Source: an uncultured Eubacteriales bacterium | Lineage (GTDB): Bacteria > Bacillota > Clostridia > UMGS1883 | Length of the DNA stretch: 7,585 nucleotides | Reading direction: 5' to 3' | NCBI GenBank assembly: GCA_905195005.1 | Contig: CAJJUC010000110.1 | Span: 1-7,585, forward strand | Shown here: positions 1-6,193 of the stretch, piece by piece | How positions within the stretch are numbered: position 1 is the first letter of the stretch | How the letters are laid out: every line of letters starts with the position of its first letter | Notes under the pieces: model-generated | What the model was told of the DNA's origin: nothing | The model's input: only the letters and a program-made list of their open reading frames with translations | Databases searched by the model: none | Made by a program: the position numbers and the translations under genes

Positions 1-1659
1 AAAATATGTAACGCGAACGATTGTCTTGCTGTCGGATTGTCCGATATATTCACCGCTCAGCGCCAGCTTGATATCCTTGGACGCTGTGACTGAAAAAGCG
101 GTTTTTCCTTCGTGCGCAGCAATTTCGTTCTGATTGTAGCCATCGCGGCTTATAAGTTCAATATACTGGGAATCGCTTTGCTTGTCAAGGTCAAGAACAG
201 CTCCGTACGGAATATAATTCTTTCCGGCAATATCAATTTTCTGTATTTTAACCGAACCGGTCTGTCCGCCGCTTGCCGCATTGTTGCTCCCAACGCAGAA
301 TGCCGCCGGGTAACCGAGTGTGTACGCGGAAGTATTATTTTTGCTCTGTGACAGCTGCTCTGATGAGGTCCTGACCTTGAAATCAAAATGCCTGTTTCTG
401 AATACGTCCGGATACTCTCCTCCGACAGAATTGTTAACAACGCTGTTCTTTATTGTCGGAAGCGTTAGTTTTGCCGTTTTCCATCTCAGCGTGTTTGCAA
501 GCTTTTTCCCGGTTGCTCCGGAAAGCGCCGGCGAAGAATCCGCAGATGTAGAATAGCGCGCAAGTATGCTGAAATTTCCGAAGCTGCCGCCCTCGGAAGA
601 ACCGAACGGTTTGTCGTCATAGTAGTTCATGATAAGCTTAATCTCGTCATCATCTTTGATCTTTTCCAAAAAAGCATCATTCAGCGTGAACATTATTCTG
701 CTGCCCGCCGTTTCGAAGTCCATTGCACCGAGAACAAGGCTTTTATCGTTTGCGGCATCGTAATGATAATCTGCTGCGTGCGCGGTTATCCTGGTTGTAT
801 GCTGCCGGCCTCCGCTCGGCGCTGTGAAAATCTCGCCGCCCGTCACTCCGCTTGCAGTCAGATTATACGCTCCCGATGCGTTTATCTCATCAAGGTTATC
901 CTTTGTGAGAACAGTTCCCTCGGGAAGTCCGCCGAGCCAAAGCCTTGCAATGTCGCTTGTTGTAACCTTTTCGGACGGTGCACTCAGCTCGCTTTCCGTT
1001 CCGGCAAAGTCAACGGAGCTCACACGGTAGAAAACCTCCGTGTTATGTTCTATCCCGACGTCTTTAAAGCTTGTTTCCGTTCCGAATGTGCTGCCGACAA
1101 AATCCGTTCCGTTGCGGTAAACATTATATCGAACAACAGGTATATTCTGAGCCGGAGCTGTCCATGCAATATCAACGGTTGAGTTCGTTACCGAAGTCTC
1201 ATTAACCAAAACTCCGTACGGAGCTTGCGGCGGCGTGCTTTCCATGGGGGTCATCGATCGAACGCTTTTCCATAAAAAAGTTTTCAATGTTCTGCCGGTT
1301 ATACCGCTGTCACTCTCGCCGTCAAGCACTATACTCTGTTCAAGAGTTCTGATACCGCCGCCGGCGATTGAATCAAACCTGCCCGTAACAACATTCTCAA
1401 GTATGCCATTCTTAAAAACTCCCGTAACAAGCGCCGCGGTTACTGCATTTTCCTCATCGTAATTATAGACATTCCATTTCACGCCGTATGTTCCCGCAGC
1501 GGAAAAATCAGTTGTTCTCTCGCCGTTAAAGTAATATGACGCCTGTTTCTCCGCAGCGCAGCCGCCTGCCGCAAATGCCGTCATTACCGATGAAACGCAT
1601 ATCGCGGCGCACAAGGTCAGTATGCTGACCGTTCTCAAAAATTTCGACTTGTTCATCAT
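1..1659 (-). CDS. Exported FN3 and beta-domain protein, paralogue of the third gene (3' end outside window)
   Basis: The reading frame is open from ATG at 1659 to the window edge, giving 553 codons with no stop. A second ATG at 1656 is also possible: AAGGAGG at 1664-1670 is four bases from the first and seven from the second. The signal peptide has core VSILTLCAAICVSSVMTAFA and probable cleavage near residue 30-31. Residues 37-140 form a beta domain ending LKTFLWKSVRSMTP. Residues 142-238 are FN3 (TPPQAPYGV, DIAW, YNVYRNG, FYRVSSVDFAG). Residues 339-477 are a beta unit with MNYYD, RWKT, YPDVFRNRHFDF and VKIQKIDIAG. A second unit begins at VRVTYF, where the window stops. By comparison with the third gene about 80 residues are missing, though it could be longer. 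No anchor or catalytic domain is visible. It is probably a secreted or surface-bound glycan-binding type protein; the ligand is unknown. Confidence 0.92.
   Translation of the reverse strand, partial: MMNKSKFLRTVSILTLCAAICVSSVMTAFAAGGCAAEKQASYYFNGERTTDFSAAGTYGVKWNVYNYDEENAVTAALVTGVFKNGILENVVTGRFDSIAGGGIRTLEQSIVLDGESDSGITGRTLKTFLWKSVRSMTPMESTPPQAPYGVLVNETSVTNSTVDIAWTAPAQNIPVVRYNVYRNGTDFVGSTFGTETSFKDVGIEHNTEVFYRVSSVDFAGTESELSAPSEKVTTSDIARLWLGGLPEGTVLTKDNLDEINASGAYNLTASGVTGGEIFTAPSGGRQHTTRITAHAADYHYDAANDKSLVLGAMDFETAGSRIMFTLNDAFLEKIKDDDEIKLIMNYYDDKPFGSSEGGSFGNFSILARYSTSADSSPALSGATGKKLANTLRWKTAKLTLPTIKNSVVNNSVGGEYPDVFRNRHFDFKVRTSSEQLSQSKNNTSAYTLGYPAAFCVGSNNAASGGQTGSVKIQKIDIAGKNYIPYGAVLDLDKQSDSQYIELISRDGYNQNEIAAHEGKTAFSVTASKDIKLALSGEYIGQSDSKTIVRVTYF
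229..645 (-). repeat. Beta domain copy A in the fourth gene
   Basis: It carries MNYYDD (residues 344-349), LARYS, RWKT (392-395), EYPDVFRNRHFDFKV (415-429) and KIQKIDIAG near the end. It corresponds to 2182-2535 of the third gene, sharing the WKT and YPDVF-x-NR-x-F signatures. The partner copy B starts near VRVTYF and is cut by the window edge. Confidence 0.6.
946..1236 (-). other. Fibronectin type III domain of the fourth gene
   Basis: The segment starts TPPQAPYG, with VTNSTVDIAW, YNVYRNG, VGSTFGTETSFKDVGIEH and FYRVSSVDFAG. It matches the third gene's FN3 domain at VTNST-x-DI-x-W, YNVYR, VGSTFG, FKDVGI-x-H-x-TEV and the IARL-x-LGG/A segment just after. This is the best conserved part of the two paralogues. 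Confidence 0.88.
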
Positions 1660-1663
1660 TCTT

Positions 1664-1670
1664 CCTCCTT
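1664..1670 (-). promoter_or_regulatory. Ribosome binding site of the fourth gene
   Basis: AAGGAGG lies in the 18-base gap after the stop of the third gene. It is well placed for ATG 1656 and usable for ATG 1659. The gap is too short for a hairpin terminator or a full promoter, supporting one transcript. Confidence 0.85.
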
Positions 1671-1677
1671 TTTATTT

Positions 1678-3573
1678 TCAGGGTTTTCTGTTTATAATTT
1701 CAACCGATGAAACGCACCATGAATTTTCCTCCGCGGAGTATGTTCCGAGCTGGAGCGACGCTTCGTATGTCAGCCCGTTTTTAAGTGATGCGTCATCGAT
1801 AAAAATTTCTGCCGTTTTCCATAAGCCGCTCCCCTTGCGGGCGATTGTCCGCAAGGAATTCTTTCCGCTGCTGTTTTGGTATACAACAGAAAGCTTTTCT
1901 CCGCCGGTTAAATCCTCTGCATTGTCAAGATATGTAACCCTTATTATCAGGTCGCTGCTTTCAGGCGAAATATAATCTTTATTAACGCCTATAAACAGTT
2001 TATTTGTACTGTTCGAATCACCGTAAAGACGTACGGCGCTTTTTGTTTCTCCGCTTAAATCCGATATGCCGCGCGCAGTCTCCGAATGAACCCCCGTGCC
2101 TCTCTTATATTCAATAAGCTGGGTATTTTCGGGGCGGTCAAAGTCAAGCGCCGCACTGCGCGGAACATAATCGCTGCATGCAATGTCAATTCCGGATATA
2201 TACACGGGGTTGTTTTTCATGCCGCTGCCGACAGTTATCATTCCGCTTTTGCCGTCTGTTCCTGCAACTGTCTGAACGGCTTTGTTCACGTTTGCAAGAC
2301 TGAAGGTTCTGTTTTTGAACACGTCCGGATAGTTCTTCTCAAGCGAATTATTCTTCAGCGGAATTGTGCACACCGAGGTTTTCCACTTCCGGCTGTTTTC
2401 TGCCGCTGCACCGGATGCTCCCGAAAGATCCGATCCGACGGCATACCTCACAAGCGCGGCAGCGTTTCTTCCGATATTTTTAACATATACAGGACTTTCG
2501 TTATAACCGTCAAAATAGTTTATAATAACTTTCATTTCCTGGTTTTCGTCGTTTTTAAGCTCGGTGAAAAATTCGCTGTCCTCGGGGATTGAAATTAACA
2601 GTCTTCCCATATTCTCTCCGAATGAAACTGCATTCATGCCTATCCGGCTTCCCGCTTCATACTCAAACATCGGACTGACGGCATTAATATCCGCCGAATT
2701 TCCCTCTCCGTCACCTAAAATAAAGTGAACAGCCTCGATATTTTCATTTGCCGACAGCAGCGAACAATCATCATCGCTTAACGCCGCCTTATCTTCGCCA
2801 TCGGCAATCTGCGCTGCCGCCGCACCCAAATACAGTCTTGCAATGCCCTTTGTTACAGCAGGAGCGCTTTTCTCACTTCTGTTCCCCTCTTCTCCCGGCG
2901 CGTCAACGGCGCTCACTGCATATGTTACCTCCGTTTTGTGCCCTATGCCGACATCTTTAAATTCCGTGACATTGCCGAATGTGCTCCCGACATATTTACC
3001 ATCGGGATTATCGCTGTCAAAGCGGTATACATTATAATACATAACCGCATCGGCGTCATCGCAGCTTTCACTCCATGTAATATCCGCCGTTGAGTTGGTC
3101 ACATGCGTAATCGTAACATTTTCGGGCGCTGCAGGGGGCGTGTTTCCCTGAGGAACAAGTTCCGCCAAAGAATTTAGAACATAGCCCTTTACCTCCGCCG
3201 TTCCCGTTTCCGAAACCGACACATCGGCAGCAAGCTCCGCGGTTTCGCCGGCAGCAATGCTTTTTTCCGCAAAGCTCACGTTCTTAAGCTCATGCGTCTG
3301 CCTGTCAAAAACGCCTGCCATCAGCACTGAATTGATTGCGCCCGATTCTCCGTAATTATGCACGGTTGTTCTGACCCTGTAATTCCCGGGGCGTGAAAAA
3401 TCTTCTGTTTCGGTTTCCGTGTTTCCATCAGCCAGAATATAGTATTTCACGGCAGAAACATCCGCCTTATCCGCAAGGCTGTAATCCGCGGCAAAAGACG
3501 GCGCCGAGCTGAGGAGCAAAGTCACAATGCATATGAATACCGATATTTTTTTCATAAGCCGAATTTTCATCAT
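1678..3573 (-). CDS. Exported FN3 and repeated beta-sandwich-like domain protein (631 aa)
   Basis: There are ATGs at 3579, 3573 and 3570. The GGAGG at 3581-3585 is one base from the first but seven from the second, so 3573 is preferred. Residues here count from 3579. The signal peptide spans 1-31, with core ISVFICIVTLLLSS and cleavage near SFAA. Residues 40-145 form a beta domain ending VKGYVLNSLAELVPQ, a type common in clostridial glycan-related proteins from my memory. Residues 147-245 are an FN3 domain (TPPAAPENV, DITW, YYNVYR, VTYAVSAVD). Residues 349-466 and 543-628 are two related beta units, each with an N/TY[FL]D strand, a WKT motif and a final hydrophobic S-x-[IV]-[DE]-I strand, resembling galactose-binding-like carbohydrate-binding folds. 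There is no SLH, LPXTG, dockerin or catalytic domain. The protein ends right after the last beta unit, so it is probably secreted or bound to a partner or glycan. The next gene is a paralogue. Confidence 0.92.
   Translation of the reverse strand: MMKIRLMKKISVFICIVTLLLSSAPSFAADYSLADKADVSAVKYYILADGNTETETEDFSRPGNYRVRTTVHNYGESGAINSVLMAGVFDRQTHELKNVSFAEKSIAAGETAELAADVSVSETGTAEVKGYVLNSLAELVPQGNTPPAAPENVTITHVTNSTADITWSESCDDADAVMYYNVYRFDSDNPDGKYVGSTFGNVTEFKDVGIGHKTEVTYAVSAVDAPGEEGNRSEKSAPAVTKGIARLYLGAAAAQIADGEDKAALSDDDCSLLSANENIEAVHFILGDGEGNSADINAVSPMFEYEAGSRIGMNAVSFGENMGRLLISIPEDSEFFTELKNDENQEMKVIINYFDGYNESPVYVKNIGRNAAALVRYAVGSDLSGASGAAAENSRKWKTSVCTIPLKNNSLEKNYPDVFKNRTFSLANVNKAVQTVAGTDGKSGMITVGSGMKNNPVYISGIDIACSDYVPRSAALDFDRPENTQLIEYKRGTGVHSETARGISDLSGETKSAVRLYGDSNSTNKLFIGVNKDYISPESSDLIIRVTYLDNAEDLTGGEKLSVVYQNSSGKNSLRTIARKGSGLWKTAEIFIDDASLKNGLTYEASLQLGTYSAEENSWCVSSVEIINRKP
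1696..1953 (-). repeat. Beta domain copy B in the third gene
   Basis: Key positions are VTYLD (residues 548-552), SGLWKTAEIFIDDASL (584-599), YEASLQLG (605-612) and WCVSSVEI (621-628). This copy is shorter and more like the usual form of this fold than copy A. It ends five residues before the stop codon, so no anchor follows. Confidence 0.65.
2182..2535 (-). repeat. Beta domain copy A in the third gene
   Basis: Key positions are INYFD (residues 353-357), WKT (399-401), YPDVFKNRTFSL (417-428) and VYISGIDI (459-466). The order matches copy B at 1696-1953. The pattern of a Y-[FL]-D strand, a WKT strand and a closing S-x-[IV]-[DE]-I strand is, from memory, typical of a non-catalytic beta-sandwich seen with bacterial glycan-active proteins. 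Confidence 0.6.
2845..3141 (-). other. Fibronectin type III domain of the third gene
   Basis: The domain opens with TPPAAPENVTITHVTNSTAD and the B-strand DITW, continues with YYNVYRFDSD, and has the FKDVG turn before VTYAVSAVDAPGEEG. The Pro-rich opening, the W, the Y-x-V-Y-R strand and the Y-x-V-x-A-V-D strand are the usual FN3 marks. It acts as a spacer or binding module. The same domain with many identical residues occurs in the next gene. Confidence 0.88.
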
Positions 3574-3579
3574 ATTCAT

Positions 3580-3586
3580 TCCTCCG
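3580..3586 (-). promoter_or_regulatory. Ribosome binding site that decides the start of the third gene
   Basis: The complete gap between the TGA of the second gene and the outermost ATG of the third reads CGGAGGA. The GGAGG core is too near the ATG at 3579 for normal initiation but well spaced for 3573 (seven bases) and acceptable for 3570 (ten). The close stop and start suggest reinitiation or coupling. Confidence 0.8.
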
Positions 3587-6193
3587 TCAATTAAATATCA
3601 CAACATCGTAGCACAGTCCGTACCTCAGCCGCGCAACAATGCGCGAGGGACTTCCGTTTTCCATCAGTGTGCAAAGCTCCGAGCCTGTTGATGGAATATA
3701 CATCTGAGTTTCGGGGTTGTATGAATAATACTTAGTCAGATAACTCGTTGACAGGGTATAACGCTCACCGCCGGTATCTATGCAAAGTGCGTCACCGTCA
3801 CGGGAAAACGCATCCCCGGCAATAGCCTGCTGGCTATTCCACAGATTGCTGCCAATTTTAATTCCGCGTGCATTTTCCCACTTGTCGTTCGGATTGTAAA
3901 GCTTTTTAAAATCCTCTATCTCGCCATAGTTTATGCGGTCATATGTCACCAGCATAATATCTCCGTCTTTAATCGGAGGTACCGTGTACTTCTCTTTGCA
4001 GTAGCGCGACGGGCGGCAAATCGCCGTCTGACCTTTTTTATAGCCGTACATCAGAACAGAATCGTCTCCGTCATCATCGGTGATGCCCTTCACCTTATTA
4101 ACCAAAAGCAGGTTATAATCCCACACATATGTTCTGTCAAGAATTTCCGACATTATGCATTTAACACTTCCGGAATATCCGTAGTCAAAAACATCACATC
4201 TGATTTTCGGTCCGTCAAGCATATGCGGCGCATCGGAAACGTAAATATCGTCCTCTGTCAGCCGGGCTGTTTCCGACGGTCTCACAACGTTGAAAAACGC
4301 TTTGGCATTGCACGGATAAAAGCTCTTTTTTATATCACTGCTGTAAAGAATATACTGCGCGGCGGTATATACGTAGCTGTATCCCGTTAAACCGTAGAAT
4401 TCGTCCGTTCCGTTATACTCTTTAATTTTCTTATCCGAAGAATCCGTATGATTATATGAAACAGCCGTATAAAGCTTATTTACCTGTCCGTTTGAATCAA
4501 GCGAATATTTCAGCATTTGCTGCACTGCACGCTCTCCTCCTCCGCACAGCTTTGTCAGAACCTCCGTGCTTTTCGCTTTAGCGCTTCCGTTAAACTTTAC
4601 CGAATCGGCAAGCTCAAGCACCTCGCACCTGTTCGTCTGTGTGTAAATTTTAAGACGAACCTTGCCGCTGATTCTGTTCTTTCTGTCCGCTTCCAAAAGG
4701 TAACCGTAAAGCTCGCCCGATTTATCCTGCATTTTTATTGCGGCAACCTCACCGCGCGAATTCAGAAGAAACAACGCACAGTCTCCGTTTTTCAGCGCAC
4801 CGTATTCGGAACCTGATGACAGTCCGCGCGAAACCTTGTATTCCTTTGAATCTATTCCGATAATGCTCACGCCCGATTCATTCGCCCCGAGCGATGTAAT
4901 AGTTCCTGTAAATGAACTGCGAACTCTTTTAATTTGAATAATTTTATCCTCTGCATCCGCATCCCTGCTTTCGGTTACCTCAAGCAAATCGTCCGCAGCA
5001 ATTCCCGAAAGCGAAATATCATTTCCATTTTCGTCCTTCAGACTCGCAAAAAGCGCCTTGTCAAGATCATAAGCCGCCGCAGCGCCGCTGCCCTTCGTGT
5101 ATATTATATTTTTGTTTTCATCAACCGAAATAACTCTGCCGTATTCAATGCTGTTTATTATAACAACGCTTGCCCCTTCCGCATTTTCTTCGCCGATTAT
5201 TTCCACCGTTCCGTCCTTCACTGCAAAATCGGAGGGCTTAGGGGAAATTCTTCTTCCGTTGTAAATAACGTCGGCATACTGTGAAATATGAATCCTTTTT
5301 GAAGATTCTGCAAGCTTGATATACTGCTGCGAATGAGCGGACGGGTCATCATCGATTTCCGCGGCAGAATAAACACTGCTGTTCTCACCGCGTGCATTTA
5401 TAAATACCGCCTCGGACTCCGAACCGCTGTAATAATAAACATCAACCTTTTTGCCGATATAATAATTATAATCCGGAGCGCATTTTTCAATTGTCATATC
5501 CCCAACAACAATTGCATTTCGCCCCGTTTCGGCATAACCTCCGAGAGCGCAGAATTGCGTTGCGTTTACCCGGCCGGTAAGCTTGTAAATTTTTCTGTAT
5601 GCTTCAAGAAAGGTTCTTCCGCTGCGCGCAATCTCCGTTTTCGCTCCCGAAAATGAAACCTCCTCCGCCATTTCAGTGTTCATCGCATTGTACAAAAGCA
5701 TCATGGCGTCATTCCCGGAAAGAATTTCCGCGTCCGATGCTCCGTCTGTCAGCTTCAGCTTTGACGCAAGTGACCGGTAACCGTTATAAAATCCTCCACC
5801 GTTTTCGGCAGGCAAGGCATATCCGAGCGCAGTCACAAGCATTTTCAATGCTTCGTCTTTTGTTATTTCCCGCTCGGGATGGAAGTACTGCCCGTCACCG
5901 CAGACTATTCCCATTGCGGCAAGATATGAAACTGAAGCTGCCGCAAAGTTATCCGCCGGCACATCCTCAAAATATGCTGACGGCTCCGGCATTTCATCGC
6001 CTGCCATTGAAAGCGCGAGAAGCTTGGCAAAGCGTGCGCGCGTGACTGTTTTATCACCGCTCAGGTCGTATGATGCAACGGCTGCGGCAAGCTGCATTTT
6101 TTTGGAGCTTGTTTCAGCCGATCCGCACGGCGGCAAAGTGCAGGCTATCATTATGCAGGAAATCACAGCGGTCATTATTTTCTTAATTCTCAT
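3587..6193 (-). CDS. Exported protein with N-terminal SLH repeats and long beta-rich region (868 aa)
   Basis: The start is ATG at 6193, with GGAGGAGA nine bases upstream. A signal peptide is clear: KK at 4-5, a hydrophobic core at 6-19, and likely cleavage after GSA at 26. Residues 35-172 hold three SLH-like units. The first is shortened and ends TRARFAKLL; the second runs VSYLAAMGIVCGD to TKDEALKMLV; the third has SGND then AMMLLYNAMN. Residues 195-590 look beta-rich. Segments such as IGKKVDVYYY, YADVIYNGRRI and YGRVISVDENKNIIY resemble, from memory, an uncharacterised family of clostridial SLH proteins. Residues 590-868 are rich in Tyr and Asp and I recognise no domain there. No catalytic motif was found. 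The role is probably at the wall, either structural or in binding, and the molecular function is unknown. The gene overlaps the upstream gene by 11 bases and ends 7 bases before the outermost start of the next, so it is probably cotranscribed. Confidence 0.93.
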   Translation of the reverse strand: MRIKKIMTAVISCIMIACTLPPCGSAETSSKKMQLAAAVASYDLSGDKTVTRARFAKLLALSMAGDEMPEPSAYFEDVPADNFAAASVSYLAAMGIVCGDGQYFHPEREITKDEALKMLVTALGYALPAENGGGFYNGYRSLASKLKLTDGASDAEILSGNDAMMLLYNAMNTEMAEEVSFSGAKTEIARSGRTFLEAYRKIYKLTGRVNATQFCALGGYAETGRNAIVVGDMTIEKCAPDYNYYIGKKVDVYYYSGSESEAVFINARGENSSVYSAAEIDDDPSAHSQQYIKLAESSKRIHISQYADVIYNGRRISPKPSDFAVKDGTVEIIGEENAEGASVVIINSIEYGRVISVDENKNIIYTKGSGAAAAYDLDKALFASLKDENGNDISLSGIAADDLLEVTESRDADAEDKIIQIKRVRSSFTGTITSLGANESGVSIIGIDSKEYKVSRGLSSGSEYGALKNGDCALFLLNSRGEVAAIKMQDKSGELYGYLLEADRKNRISGKVRLKIYTQTNRCEVLELADSVKFNGSAKAKSTEVLTKLCGGGERAVQQMLKYSLDSNGQVNKLYTAVSYNHTDSSDKKIKEYNGTDEFYGLTGYSYVYTAAQYILYSSDIKKSFYPCNAKAFFNVVRPSETARLTEDDIYVSDAPHMLDGPKIRCDVFDYGYSGSVKCIMSEILDRTYVWDYNLLLVNKVKGITDDDGDDSVLMYGYKKGQTAICRPSRYCKEKYTVPPIKDGDIMLVTYDRINYGEIEDFKKLYNPNDKWENARGIKIGSNLWNSQQAIAGDAFSRDGDALCIDTGGERYTLSTSYLTKYYSYNPETQMYIPSTGSELCTLMENGSPSRIVARLRYGLCYDVVIFN
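5678..6091 (-). other. Three degenerate N-terminal SLH repeats of the second gene
   Basis: The first unit lacks the usual opening FxDV-x-HW part and keeps only the second half (LSGDKTVTRARFAKLLA). The second is nearly complete (YFEDVPADNFAAASVSYLAA, GIVCGDGQYFHPER, TKDE). The third keeps the helix pattern and an LLYNAM end but has SGND where TRAE is usual. Of the three motif positions only the first (TRAR) keeps the Arg. Wall binding by this triplet may be weak or altered; that is inference. Confidence 0.8.

Noticed and set aside
1660..1677. Possible terminator or promoter between genes 3 and 4
   Set aside because: The gap is only 18 bases, A-rich with a ribosome site, and has no inverted repeat.
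2086..2592. Plus-strand open frames such as this one and others up to 175 codons (6024-6551)
   Set aside because: They lie fully opposite strongly supported minus-strand genes, lack ribosome sites and domain signatures, and one crosses a gene junction. They are shadows of the real genes.
6137..6142. Lipobox-like IAC (Cys 18) in the gene 2 signal peptide, suggesting a lipoprotein
   Set aside because: Met at the -3 position is poor, and a normal cleavage site follows at GSA (residue 26). An SLH anchor directly after also makes a lipoprotein less likely.
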